Part shown: one piece after another, positions 42,347-51,798 of the stretch
How positions within the stretch are numbered: position 1 is the first letter of the stretch
How the letters are laid out: each line of letters begins with the position of its first letter
Source: Granulosicoccus sp045110515
GTDB lineage: Bacteria > Pseudomonadota > Gammaproteobacteria > Granulosicoccales > Granulosicoccaceae
Length of the DNA stretch: 64,000 bases
NCBI GenBank assembly: GCA_045110515.1
Contig: JBGCGD010000011.1
Location: 1 to 64,000, forward strand
Direction: 5' to 3'
Program-made: the position numbers and the translations under genes
Notes under the pieces: model-generated
Databases searched by the model: none
The model's input: the letters and a program-made list of their open reading frames with translations, nothing else
Told to the model about the DNA's origin: nothing

Positions 42347-44281
42347 ATGGGTACCATTATCGGAATCGATCTCGGCACGACGAATTCGTGTGTCGCGGTT
42401 ATGGAAGGGGGCAAGCCCCGCGTTATCGAAAATGCAGAAGGCGATCGTACGACGCCCTCCATCGTTGCATTTGCTGACGACGGCGAAGTTATCGTAGGCC
42501 AACCTGCGAAACGTCAAGCTGTCACTAACCCCAAAAACACCCTCTACGCTGTAAAGCGCCTTATCGGTCGTCGTTTTGAAGAAGAGGCCGTTCAGAAGGA
42601 TATCGAACTCGTCCCTTATAAAATCATTCGCGCTGACAACGGCGACGCATGGGTTGAAGGTGCGGGTAAAGGGATGGCGCCTCCTGAGGTTGCAGCACGT
42701 ATCCTTATGAAAATGAAGCAGACCGCTGAAGAGTATCTCGGCGACACGGTAACCGAAGCGGTTATCACTGTTCCTGCGTACTTCAACGATTCACAGCGCC
42801 AAGCCACAAAAGACGCTGGTCGAATTGCAGGTTTAGAAGTAAAGCGAATCATCAACGAGCCAACGGCCGCAGCGCTGGCTTATGGCATGGACAAGCAACG
42901 CGGTAACAAAACAGTCGCGGTCTACGACCTGGGTGGCGGTACGTTTGATATCTCAATCATCGAAATTGCTGAAGTAGACGGCGAGCATCAGTTTGAAGTT
43001 TTGTCGACGAACGGCGATACGTTCCTGGGCGGTGAAGATTTTGACAACCGTCTCATCGAATACCTATCAGAAGAATTCAAGAAAGAATCAGGCATCGATC
43101 TGGCGAGCGACCCTCTTGCACTGCAGCGTTTAAAAGAGGCAGCAGAAAAGGCAAAGATCGAACTGTCCAGCACACAGCAAACTGATGTGAACCTGCCATA
43201 CATCACAGCTGATTCAACAGGCCCTAAGCACCTGAACATCAAAGTGACTCGCGCCAAGCTCGAATCCTTGGTAGAAGACTTAGTTCAGCGTACTGTTGAG
43301 CCTTGCAAAATTGCCTTGAAAGATGCGGGTTTAAGCGCGTCAGAAATTCAAGACGTCATCATGGTTGGTGGCCAGACTCGTATGCCAAAAGTACAAGAAG
43401 TTGTTAAGGACTTCTTCGGCAAAGAACCTCGCAAAGATGTTAACCCTGATGAGGCGGTTGCAGTCGGAGCTGCTATTCAGGGCGGTGTATTGGGTGGTCA
43501 GGTTAAGGATGTTCTGTTGTTGGACGTCACGCCATTGTCCCTGGGTATTGAAACTCTGGGCGGCGTCATGACTAAGCTCATTGACAAGAACACAACCGTT
43601 CCTACAAAGGCGCAGCAAGTGTTCTCAACCGCTGACGATAACCAGACTGCAGTTACTGTTCACGTATTACAAGGTGAGCGTGAAATTGCCAGCACGAACA
43701 AATCACTGGGTCGTTTCGATTTGGCTGATATTCCACCAGCACCACGTGGAGTGCCACAGATCGAAGTTATCTTTGATATCGATGCGAACGGCATCATGAA
43801 TGTATCTGCGCAAGATAAAGCAACGGGTAAACAGCAGTCGGTTGTTATCAAAGCATCTAGTGGACTATCCGATGAAGAAATTCAAAAGATGGTTCGTGAT
43901 GCTGAAGAGCACGCTGCTGAAGATGCCAAACTACGTGGCCTAATTGACAAGCGTAATCAAGGTGAGCAGTTAATACATGCCGCTGAAAAATCTATTAGTG
44001 ATCTGGCCGACCAGCTTGGTGATGGTGAGAAGGAAGATATCGAAGCGAAGATTGCAGAACTACGCGAAGTACTGCCTGGTGAAGACGAATCTGCGATCGA
44101 CGAGAAGTTGGCAGCCCTAGGCGAAGTCGCTGGCAAGCTTGCTGAGCGTGCTTATGCGGCTCAGAATGCTGCGGAAGGAGGTCCTGAAGGTGAAGGGCCC
44201 GGTGGCGATGCATCAGTAGATGATGCCGTCGACGCAGAGTTCGAAGAAGTCAAAGACGATAAACAAGATAAAGCATCTTAG
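42347..44281 (+). CDS. dnaK: Chaperone DnaK (Hsp70)
   Basis: ATP-driven protein-folding chaperone. The 644-residue product starts MGTIIGIDLGTTNSCVAVME, with AVYDLGGGTFDISIIEI (phosphate 2 loop), VMVGGQTRMPKVQ, the substrate-binding domain beginning LLLDVTPLSLGIETLGGVMT and the C-terminal acidic EEV-like EFEEVKDD. AAGGA lies 10 bases before the ATG. Length and ending are typical of gammaproteobacterial DnaK. Confidence 0.98.
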   Translation: MGTIIGIDLGTTNSCVAVMEGGKPRVIENAEGDRTTPSIVAFADDGEVIVGQPAKRQAVTNPKNTLYAVKRLIGRRFEEEAVQKDIELVPYKIIRADNGDAWVEGAGKGMAPPEVAARILMKMKQTAEEYLGDTVTEAVITVPAYFNDSQRQATKDAGRIAGLEVKRIINEPTAAALAYGMDKQRGNKTVAVYDLGGGTFDISIIEIAEVDGEHQFEVLSTNGDTFLGGEDFDNRLIEYLSEEFKKESGIDLASDPLALQRLKEAAEKAKIELSSTQQTDVNLPYITADSTGPKHLNIKVTRAKLESLVEDLVQRTVEPCKIALKDAGLSASEIQDVIMVGGQTRMPKVQEVVKDFFGKEPRKDVNPDEAVAVGAAIQGGVLGGQVKDVLLLDVTPLSLGIETLGGVMTKLIDKNTTVPTKAQQVFSTADDNQTAVTVHVLQGEREIASTNKSLGRFDLADIPPAPRGVPQIEVIFDIDANGIMNVSAQDKATGKQQSVVIKASSGLSDEEIQKMVRDAEEHAAEDAKLRGLIDKRNQGEQLIHAAEKSISDLADQLGDGEKEDIEAKIAELREVLPGEDESAIDEKLAALGEVAGKLAERAYAAQNAAEGGPEGEGPGGDASVDDAVDAEFEEVKDDKQDKAS

Positions 44282-44318
44282 TTTCACCATCTAAGTAAAC
44301 AGATGGTTTAGGGAAGGT

Positions 44319-44387
44319 CGGAGAGTTTGGCTTTTGGTAGAGCGGGTTTTAGTCTGTTTTATCGAGGTTAAGCTCTCCGGCTTTTTT
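44319..44387 (+). terminator. Possible terminator between dnaK and dnaJ
   Basis: CGGAGAG (44319-44325) and CTCTCCG (44373-44379) are exact complements, the second followed by GCTTTTTT, as expected for a rho-independent terminator, although the loop is 47 bases. A smaller hairpin, ACCATCT/AGATGGT (44286-44307), lies just upstream. It may make dnaJ less expressed than dnaK. Confidence 0.5.
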
Positions 44388-44454
44388 ACGTTTAAATAGT
44401 ACTTAGGGTTGTTAGAACAACTTCTAGTGTGTAAGCACATCAGGTCGATAGAGC

Positions 44455-45591
44455 ATGTCGCAAAGAGATTATTACGAAGTACTGGGTGTGTCGAAGGACG
44501 TATCCGAAGCAGAGCTGAAAAAGGCCTATCGACGCCTCGCTATGAAATATCATCCCGACAGAAATCCGGATGACAAAGAAGCTGAAGAGAAATTTAAGGA
44601 AGCCAAAGAGGCGTTCGAAATTCTCAAAAGCAAAGAGAAGCGCGCTGCATACGATCAATTTGGCCATGCTGGAGTAAGCAATCAGCCTGGTGGAGGCGGT
44701 TTTGGCGGCGGCGCAGATATCAATGATATTTTCGGTGATGTCTTTGGTGACATCTTTGGTGGTGGTCGTAGAGGCGGCGGTGGTCCTCGTGTCTACCGCG
44801 GTGACGACTTGCAATACAACCTTGAAGTCAGTCTTGAAGAGGCCGTTGCCGGAACATCAACTGAAATAAAAATTCCCAATACAGTCAGCTGTGAAGTGTG
44901 TGATGGCAGTGGTGCCAAGCGTGGTACGACTCCATCAACCTGTTCAACGTGTCATGGCGTGGGCCAAGTACGTATGCAGCAAGGCTTCTTCTCTGTCCAA
45001 CAAACGTGTCCTGCGTGTCGTGGCAAAGGTAAGGTAATTACTGACCCATGTCCTAATTGCCGTGGACAGGGTCGAACGCAAAAAGAGAAAACTCTGTCCG
45101 TAAAAATCCCTGCGGGTGTCGATACCGGGGACAAGATCCGTTTGTCTGGCGAGGGTGAAGCTAGCGATAGTGGTGGTCCAGCAGGTGATCTCTATGTCGC
45201 TATTGTGGTTAAGTCACATCCTATCTTCCAAAGGGATGGTGCAGATTTACTGTGTACAGTGCCCATCAATTTTGCGACAGCAGCCGTCGGTGGTGAGTTG
45301 GAAGTTCCCACCCTCGATGGACGTGTGAAGCTTAAAATTCCGGCAGGTACGCAAACTGAAAAAACTTTCCGTTTACGTGGCAAGGGTGTAAAGCCTGTGC
45401 GCGGCGGCTCGGTGGGTGACTTAATGGCCAAGGTACGAATAGAAACACCGGTTAATTTAAGTAGCTCGCAACGCGATCTCTTAATGCAGTTTCATGAAAC
45501 TATCAGTGGCGACAATGCGAAAAAGCACAGTCCCCAAGCGCACAGCTGGTTAGGCGGCGTTAAGAAGTTTTTTGATGACCTTCGGGGTTGA
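44455..45591 (+). CDS. dnaJ: Co-chaperone DnaJ (Hsp40)
   Basis: Stimulates DnaK ATPase and delivers clients. The 378-residue product has the J domain with HPD (MKYHPDRNPDD), a G/F-rich linker, four zinc-binding repeats CEVCDGSG, CSTCHGVG, CPACRGKG and CPNCRGQG, and the two C-terminal beta domains. Full-length type I DnaJ. Last gene of the hrcA-grpE-dnaK-dnaJ block; converges on the EamA transporter. Confidence 0.98.
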   Translation: MSQRDYYEVLGVSKDVSEAELKKAYRRLAMKYHPDRNPDDKEAEEKFKEAKEAFEILKSKEKRAAYDQFGHAGVSNQPGGGGFGGGADINDIFGDVFGDIFGGGRRGGGGPRVYRGDDLQYNLEVSLEEAVAGTSTEIKIPNTVSCEVCDGSGAKRGTTPSTCSTCHGVGQVRMQQGFFSVQQTCPACRGKGKVITDPCPNCRGQGRTQKEKTLSVKIPAGVDTGDKIRLSGEGEASDSGGPAGDLYVAIVVKSHPIFQRDGADLLCTVPINFATAAVGGELEVPTLDGRVKLKIPAGTQTEKTFRLRGKGVKPVRGGSVGDLMAKVRIETPVNLSSSQRDLLMQFHETISGDNAKKHSPQAHSWLGGVKKFFDDLRG

Positions 45592-45611
45592 TTCTTACTT
45601 GAGTTGAATTG

Positions 45612-45645
45612 GCGAGGTCAGCTGGTGTTGACAGCTTGACCTCGC
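45612..45645. terminator. Bidirectional terminator-like hairpin
   Basis: GCGAGGTCAGCT (45612-45623) pairs with AGCTTGACCTCGC (45633-45645) with a single bulged T and a 9-base loop. It lies between the convergent dnaJ and eamA-type genes and overlaps the last codons and stop of the latter. Position and symmetry suggest termination of both transcripts. Confidence 0.65.
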
Positions 45646-46484
45646 ATTCGTTCTCTATGAACGATATAGAGGCCACTTGCAATGATAATAGTGGCCCCAC
45701 CTAGGGTGGAGTAGGCGGGTAGCGTGTGCCAAACGTAGTAGTCGAACGCAATTCCCCAAAGAATCCCGGAATATTCGAACGGTGCCACCAATGATGCTTC
45801 TGAAGATGCGAATGCCATCGTGATGCAATAGTGTCCGGCAACCGCTAACAACGATAAAGCGACTAACCACAGCGACTGAGTCAGGTTTAAGTTCTGCCAA
45901 AACCACGGAAGCAACATTATTGCTATGACACCAACACAGGCGTTATAGCTAAATACCATCGACGCAACACTTTCCGTGGATGACAAATAGCGGCTGCTGA
46001 CAAACAGCATGGAGTAGGTGGCACTACCCAAGAGAACCAGCAAATATCCCTTCAGCTGACCCCCGCCTTCTGGCGTTGCGACAATCAGCACTCCGATAAA
46101 GCCTACACAGATTGATGCCCAGCGGTGTACTCCCACTTTTTCCTTTAAAACGAAAACGGAGAGAATGGTGACGATAAAAATTGATGAGAAGAATAAGACA
46201 ATGGCGTCTGTAAGCGGTATGTGTTTAATACCCAGAAAGAAAGCCAGCGGCGATATGAAACCGATGCAGCCTCGCCAAATATGGAGATTAAGGCGTTTGG
46301 GTTTTAAAACGGAAGCTTCATTACGCACACTAAAAATGACTAACATCAGAGGTACAATAATGATGCTTCTGATGGCCAGTATTTGAATTGCGGACACATC
46401 GTGGGTGGTCATTAACCACTTGGCCAGCGCATCCATACAGCTTAGCAACACAATGGCAACCAACATAAATAGGATGCCGCGCAT
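45618..46484 (-). CDS. DMT superfamily (EamA) transporter
   Basis: A 288-residue protein with ten hydrophobic helices in two EamA repeats, for example MLVAIVLLSCMDALAKWL, FFLGIKHIPLTDAIVLFF, LLVLLGSATYSMLFVSSRYL and VAPFEYSGILWGIAFDYYVW, ending in a basic cytoplasmic tail. Probably exports a metabolite; substrate unknown. It is the last gene of the minus-strand group after ccmI, 36 bases downstream. Confidence 0.9.
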   Translation of the reverse strand: MRGILFMLVAIVLLSCMDALAKWLMTTHDVSAIQILAIRSIIIVPLMLVIFSVRNEASVLKPKRLNLHIWRGCIGFISPLAFFLGIKHIPLTDAIVLFFSSIFIVTILSVFVLKEKVGVHRWASICVGFIGVLIVATPEGGGQLKGYLLVLLGSATYSMLFVSSRYLSSTESVASMVFSYNACVGVIAIMLLPWFWQNLNLTQSLWLVALSLLAVAGHYCITMAFASSEASLVAPFEYSGILWGIAFDYYVWHTLPAYSTLGGATIIIASGLYIVHRERMRGQAVNTS

Positions 46485-46520
46485 AGTGTCAGCTGTTTTC
46501 TAGCTGGTGCGTTGTCTGGC

Positions 46521-47816
46521 TCACGGAGTAACCTGATCTATCGTGAGAGAGATTGCGTCAGTGTCTTCGATAGTGATGCTATCGGATTCAACAAACCAGT
46601 CACCGCTTTGCGCAATGGGATTGCCTGATGCAGAAACTCTGGCCCCAATAGTCACCTCGTCAAACGAGGACAGTTTCATGTTGGGAATCATTGCCATCGA
46701 ATCATCCAGTACCACAGACAACGGAAGTTCGCTCACTGTACGTCGACTGACCGCAAGAGGCATCGGTGGCCCATTAGTGGCCGTTGCGTAGATAAATACG
46801 GATTGGTCAGCGCCCGCGGCGGCGGCGGCTTCCTCACTTAACGACACGGTGACAGAAATACCAGGTGTCTGTGTATCAATAGACACAGCTGTCTTATCGT
46901 CTGAGTCCGTTTGGGTTTGGTTGGCTTGTCGAATAGAGTTGGCCCCCAATGCTTGAATAGAGCGACTGCGCATTTGATCGATGGTGGCTATGGCGTCGTC
47001 GTTACCTTGGGCAAGTCCCATCAGAAAATTGAAACCCAGCAATGCTTCTTGATGATCACCAGCCTGTTGTTTGCCAATGGAACGTAGCCAGAGTGTGTGT
47101 TCGTGTTGCGGATTTAACGATATGGATTGTTCTAACAAATCCATTGCTTCGCCGGAAAGGTCTCCACCCCTAGACATTGCTATCGACTCAGCAAGTTGCG
47201 TAAGCGTATCAACATTTGTCTCATCTAAGGCACGCGCTCGTTCCAGTGCCTCTCGAGCTTTGGGGTAGTTTTGCAGTGACAAATAACTACGACCTAACAG
47301 TCGCCACCCTTGAACATCATCTGGATTGTCTTGCAGTCGCTGTTCAAGTTGAGGCAGCAAATCGGCTAGCGGCCCAGGAAGTTGGGCATTGTTGGACCCG
47401 GCAGCGGAAGTTGCGTTGCCCGAACTAGCGGCTTGTTGGGTTATGTTGATGTCATGAGTGATAGCGGCAGGATTACCCAGTTTCAGATACAGCGCACCCG
47501 AGGCAATAGGGACGAAAATGGCAACAATCACGGCAGCACTGATATGCCCGCTGCCTTTGATGGAAGGTTGCTTGTTATCCGGGACTAAATCGGCAGCAAG
47601 ATCGTAGTCGAGTTGTTGTCGTTCATAGTCATAGGTAGTTTGATCGATTGAGCCATCTGCCAATGCGGCTTTGAGTATTTCACCTCGCTCTCGAGCCAGC
47701 GTAATATTGACCGCCTCTTGATCCGTAACGTCATCGCGTTGCCGAAAGAGTCCTAGCAGGAGCCACATCAGGCAGAGGACAACGAGCAACGCTGCACATA
47801 TAAAGAATATAGTCAT
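46521..47816 (-). CDS. ccmI: CcmI-like TPR cytochrome c biogenesis protein
   Basis: A 431-residue protein with two N-terminal membrane helices (about 4-24 and 92-112), an inter-helix cytoplasmic loop that includes AALADGSIDQTTYDYERQQL, and a periplasmic part: TPR repeats (about 160-290, GWRLLGRSYLSLQNYPKAREA) and a C-terminal beta domain (SVTVSLSEEAAAAAGADQSV, TVSELPLSVVLDDS). This is the CcmI/CycH architecture, presenting apocytochrome c to the haem ligation machinery. The other ccm genes are not here; it follows mce by 8 bases in the propionate operon. Confidence 0.85.
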   Translation of the reverse strand: MTIFFICAALLVVLCLMWLLLGLFRQRDDVTDQEAVNITLARERGEILKAALADGSIDQTTYDYERQQLDYDLAADLVPDNKQPSIKGSGHISAAVIVAIFVPIASGALYLKLGNPAAITHDINITQQAASSGNATSAAGSNNAQLPGPLADLLPQLEQRLQDNPDDVQGWRLLGRSYLSLQNYPKAREALERARALDETNVDTLTQLAESIAMSRGGDLSGEAMDLLEQSISLNPQHEHTLWLRSIGKQQAGDHQEALLGFNFLMGLAQGNDDAIATIDQMRSRSIQALGANSIRQANQTQTDSDDKTAVSIDTQTPGISVTVSLSEEAAAAAGADQSVFIYATATNGPPMPLAVSRRTVSELPLSVVLDDSMAMIPNMKLSSFDEVTIGARVSASGNPIAQSGDWFVESDSITIEDTDAISLTIDQVTP

Positions 47817-47824
47817 AGGGAGTT

Positions 47825-48238
47825 TTACGACGCTTGGACCTCTTCTAGTTCAATAAGAGTGCCGTGAAAGTTACTTGGGTGCATGAAAATAACTGGGTTA
47901 CCATGCGCGCCGATTTTCGGCTCTCCATTGCCCAGAATACGAGCGCCTTTTGCAATGAGCTCATCTCTGGCTGCGACAATGTCAGTGACTTCGAGACAGA
48001 TATGGTGCATACCACCACCGGTATGTTTTTCTAAAAACCGACTAACCGGAGAACCATCACCGAGGGGTTCCAGTAGTTCAATCTTCGTGTTGGGTAGATC
48101 AATAAATACAACGGTGACACCATGTTCAGGTAAAGCATGGGGCTTTGAAACCGTCGCACCTAACATGTTTTTCCAGTTATCCACAGCAGCATTAAGGTCG
48201 TCTACAACGAGCGCTACGTGGTTTAAATTGCCAATCAT
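47825..48238 (-). CDS. mce: Methylmalonyl-CoA epimerase
   Basis: Converts (S)- to (R)-methylmalonyl-CoA, the form used by the mutase. The 137-residue VOC protein has NHVALVVDDLNAAVDNW with the first metal His, FLEKHTGGGMHHICLEVTDI with the second, and the Glu in GTLIELEEV, all as expected for this family. Lies 6 bases after pccA. Confidence 0.93.
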   Translation of the reverse strand: MIGNLNHVALVVDDLNAAVDNWKNMLGATVSKPHALPEHGVTVVFIDLPNTKIELLEPLGDGSPVSRFLEKHTGGGMHHICLEVTDIVAARDELIAKGARILGNGEPKIGAHGNPVIFMHPSNFHGTLIELEEVQAS

Positions 48239-48244
48239 AAAGCG

Positions 48245-50269
48245 TTACTCGAATTCGATGATAATGGCGTCAACCGCCAGGCTGTCGCCCACACTGGCAG
48301 CCAATTTTGAAACAGTGCCGTCAACGCTGGCAGTTAATGTGTTTTCCATTTTCATCGCTTCAATCACTGCCAAATCTTGTCCAGCAGTTACTTTGTCCCC
48401 CTCTTTGACCATGACCTTCATGAGCAGTCCCGGCATAGGAGAGAGTAGGTACTTGGATAGATCCTGTGACTCTTTCACCGGCATGTGGTGCATTATCGCG
48501 GCGACATGGGGATCAACAACCAGAAAATCTCTCACCGAGCCACCTTGGCTTAGTCTCCACCAGTTACCGATTCGTTCAGCTCCGACAGTAATATCAACAC
48601 CTTCGAGGGTACCTCTGAACAACCATTCTCCCGGCTCCCAGTCCGATTCCATACTTACCAGTACGTTAAGCTCTATTTCAAGTTGATTGTCGCCTTCAAA
48701 AACGAAAAGGGACTCTTCTATGATGTCAGTGCCCGAGCTTTCCTGAATCTGTGCCTGAGAGTGCCCCACAGCTGCCATGACAGAAGATGTCGTGACCGCT
48801 GGAATATCCGCAACATTTCGATCGCGCAGGCGAGTGCGCCATTCAATCCAGGCGGCTACCAGCGGTAACGCTTCAAAAGCTTCGCCCTCGTACTCTGCAC
48901 TGTTGAAGCCGTCGGGAAAATGATCCTCGATGAATCGTGTGGTTAAGTCACCAGACTTTAATGCCGGATGAGCGAATAACGCCGATAGGAAAGGCAGATT
49001 GCTCTGCACACCTCGGATTCTGTAGGCATCGATAGCTGTTTGCATGTGCTCGATGGCTTCCTCGCGAGTCGGCGCCCAAGTGACCAGCTTTGCAATCATG
49101 GGATCGTAGAACATGGATATTTCACCACCCGCATCAATCCCTGTGTCGACGCGCGTATATGCGCCGTTGTCGTTTACTAGAGTCGTAGGAGGTGAGTAAT
49201 GAGTAACGCGTCCGGTAGAGGGTAGAAACCCACGGTCGGCGTCTTCTGCGTAGACTCGTGCTTCAAATGACCAACCATTAATAGAAACATCGGATTGCTG
49301 CATAGGAAGCTTTTTTCCTTCAGCAACACGGATCATCAGTTCGACAAGGTCGTATCCGGTAATACACTCAGTAACGGGATGTTCAACTTGTAGTCGGGTG
49401 TTCATTTCAAGAAAGTAAAAATTCTCCTGAGCATCGACGATGAATTCGACAGTCCCGGCAGATTTGTAGTCAACAGCAGCACCTAAAGCCACAGCTTGTT
49501 CGCCCATGGCTTTGCGTGTTGCTTCACTAATAAAAGAGGACGGCGCTTCTTCAATGACTTTTTGATGTCGCCGTTGAATTGAACATTCACGCTCCCCTAA
49601 ATAGACGGAGTTACCGTGAGTGTCTGCGATTAACTGAATTTCTATGTGGCGAGGTTGTTCGATAAATTTTTCGACGAAAACACGATCATCACCAAAGGCA
49701 TTGCGTGCTTCATTCTGCGCAGCAATAAAGCCGTCTTTGACGTCTTCAAGTGATGCGGCCACGCGCATGCCTTTCCCGCCACCACCGGCAGAGGCTTTGA
49801 GCATGACAGGGCAACCGATTTTCTTGGCCACCTCATAAGCTTCATCTGCGTTTTCCATCGCATCAGGGTGCCCAGGAACCGTATTGACACCTGCAGAATC
49901 TGCAAGCTTTTTAGATTCAATTTTGTCACCCATCACCTCCATTGCTCGAATGCCGGGGCCGATGAAAATGATTCCTGCGTCGTCCAATGCTTGAGCAAAT
50001 TTCGAGTTTTCTGATAAGAAGCCGAAGCCGGGATGCACCGCATCAGCGCCTGTTTGTTTTATGGCGTCGAGTATGTTGTCTATTCGCAGGTAACTGTCTG
50101 CTGATGCATTGCCACCAATATGGACAGCTTCATCTGCTTGGCGTACGTGCAATGCCTGAGCGTCTGCATCAGAGTAGACGGCGACGGTTGCAATGCCCAA
50201 ACGTTTTGCAGTACGAATGACACGGCAAGCTATTTCGCCACGATTGGCGATCAATATTTTTTTAATCAC
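48245..50269 (-). CDS. pccA: Propionyl-CoA carboxylase, biotin-containing alpha subunit
   Basis: Carboxylates biotin and carries it to PccB. The 674-residue product has the biotin carboxylase domain (IANRGEIACRVIRTAKRLGI; ATP loop KASAGGGGKGMRVA; EMNTRLQVEHPVTE), a BT-type linker and a biotinyl domain with AVIEAMKMENTL, the modified lysine in AMKM. Length fits propionyl-CoA carboxylase alpha chains, and mce next door supports that over acetyl- or methylcrotonyl-CoA. Starts at GTG, overlapping pccB as GTGA. Confidence 0.93.
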   Translation of the reverse strand: MIKKILIANRGEIACRVIRTAKRLGIATVAVYSDADAQALHVRQADEAVHIGGNASADSYLRIDNILDAIKQTGADAVHPGFGFLSENSKFAQALDDAGIIFIGPGIRAMEVMGDKIESKKLADSAGVNTVPGHPDAMENADEAYEVAKKIGCPVMLKASAGGGGKGMRVAASLEDVKDGFIAAQNEARNAFGDDRVFVEKFIEQPRHIEIQLIADTHGNSVYLGERECSIQRRHQKVIEEAPSSFISEATRKAMGEQAVALGAAVDYKSAGTVEFIVDAQENFYFLEMNTRLQVEHPVTECITGYDLVELMIRVAEGKKLPMQQSDVSINGWSFEARVYAEDADRGFLPSTGRVTHYSPPTTLVNDNGAYTRVDTGIDAGGEISMFYDPMIAKLVTWAPTREEAIEHMQTAIDAYRIRGVQSNLPFLSALFAHPALKSGDLTTRFIEDHFPDGFNSAEYEGEAFEALPLVAAWIEWRTRLRDRNVADIPAVTTSSVMAAVGHSQAQIQESSGTDIIEESLFVFEGDNQLEIELNVLVSMESDWEPGEWLFRGTLEGVDITVGAERIGNWWRLSQGGSVRDFLVVDPHVAAIMHHMPVKESQDLSKYLLSPMPGLLMKVMVKEGDKVTAGQDLAVIEAMKMENTLTASVDGTVSKLAASVGDSLAVDAIIIEFE

Positions 50270-51798
50270 AGTGGGATGTTGTCGTGTTTCTTCCAGGGAT
50301 TGTCGAGCTGCTTGCTACGCAACATATCTAAGTCTCTGCAAATATGCGCGCGAGTACTTTGTGGTCTTATGACATCGTCAATAAAACCTAAGCGGCTGGC
50401 TACAAATGGATTAGCAAATTTATCTCTGTACTCGTTCGTGCGTTTTTCTATTCTTTCGGGGTCATCACGGTCGGCTCGAAAAATAATTTCTACAGCACCT
50501 TTTGGCCCCATAACCGCAATTTCAGCGGATGGGTAAGCGTAATTAACATCACCTCGTAAATGCTTGGATGCCATAACGTCATAGGCCCCGCCATAGGCTT
50601 TACGCGTGATGATGGTGATCTTTGGAACCGTTGCTTCGCCATAAGCGAACAAAAGCTTTGCACCGTGTTTAATGATTCCACCGTATTCTTGTGATGTTCC
50701 TGGAAGAAATCCAGGTACATCAACAAAGGTTACGATGGGTATCGAAAACGCATCGCAGAATCGAACAAAGCGAGCAGCTTTGCGACTGGCGTTGATATCC
50801 AGACAGCCCGCCAATACCATGGGCTGATTGGCGACGAAGCCCACGGTATCACCATTCATCCGGCCAAAGCCTATTACGATATTCGCTGCAAAGTCTGCTT
50901 GTAGTTCAAAGAAATCTTCTTCGTCACAGACCCGGGTAACAAGCTCGCGGATATCGTAGGGCAGGTTAGGGTTGTCAGGGATAAGTGTATTCAGCGACGG
51001 TATCTCGCGGCTTGCACTGTCACTGGTGTCACGTTTGGGTGCTGTCTCTCTGTTGTTCGATGGCAGAAAGTGGAGAAAGCGCCGCACTTGCATTAGAGTT
51101 TCTACATCGTTATCAAAAGCTCCATCAGCAACGCTGCTTTTACTCGTGTGTGTACTTGCACCGCCTAACTCTTCCTGAGTGACGTCTTCGTGAGTAACAG
51201 TTTTGACCACTTCCGGGCCCGTAACAAACATATATGAAGAGTCACGGACCATAAAAATAAAGTCAGTCATGGCAGGCGAATAAACGGCACCGCCGGCACA
51301 GGGACCCATAACCAACGATATTTGCGGAATAACACCAGACGCTAAAATGTTTTTCTGGAATACATCGGCGTAGCCACCAAGTGAGGCAACACCTTCTTGG
51401 ATTCTTGCTCCCCCCGAATCATTGATGCCAATGACTGGTGCCTGAATTTTCATGGCGTGGTCCATCAGCTTGCATATTTTTCTCGCGTGGGCTGCTGATA
51501 GTGAACCGCCTAAAACCGTAAAGTCCTGGCTGAAAGCGAATACCAGGCGACCATCAATTCGTCCATAGCCAATGACGACGCCGTCACCAGGAACGCGATT
51601 GTCCTGCATGCCGAAATCATGGCAATCGTGTTCAACGAACATGTCCCATTCGCGGAACGTGTGTGGATCAAACAAAACGGCCAATCGCTCTCTTGCCGTA
51701 AGTTTGCCCTTCGCGTGCTGAGCATCAACGCGTCGCTGTCCGCCACCGGCCAGTGCAGCTTCACGCATCTCTTCCAGACGGGTGTCTACTGAGTTCAT
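50266..51798 (-). CDS. pccB: Propionyl-CoA carboxylase, carboxyltransferase beta subunit
   Basis: Transfers the carboxyl group from biotin to propionyl-CoA. The 510-residue product has the double crotonase-fold carboxyltransferase layout, with SGGARIQEGVASLGGY, GPCAGGAVYSPAMTDF and GGAYDVMASKHLRGDVN regions typical of PccB. Overlaps prpE and pccA by four bases on each side, so the three are translated together. Confidence 0.95.
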   Translation of the reverse strand: MNSVDTRLEEMREAALAGGGQRRVDAQHAKGKLTARERLAVLFDPHTFREWDMFVEHDCHDFGMQDNRVPGDGVVIGYGRIDGRLVFAFSQDFTVLGGSLSAAHARKICKLMDHAMKIQAPVIGINDSGGARIQEGVASLGGYADVFQKNILASGVIPQISLVMGPCAGGAVYSPAMTDFIFMVRDSSYMFVTGPEVVKTVTHEDVTQEELGGASTHTSKSSVADGAFDNDVETLMQVRRFLHFLPSNNRETAPKRDTSDSASREIPSLNTLIPDNPNLPYDIRELVTRVCDEEDFFELQADFAANIVIGFGRMNGDTVGFVANQPMVLAGCLDINASRKAARFVRFCDAFSIPIVTFVDVPGFLPGTSQEYGGIIKHGAKLLFAYGEATVPKITIITRKAYGGAYDVMASKHLRGDVNYAYPSAEIAVMGPKGAVEIIFRADRDDPERIEKRTNEYRDKFANPFVASRLGFIDDVIRPQSTRAHICRDLDMLRSKQLDNPWKKHDNIPL

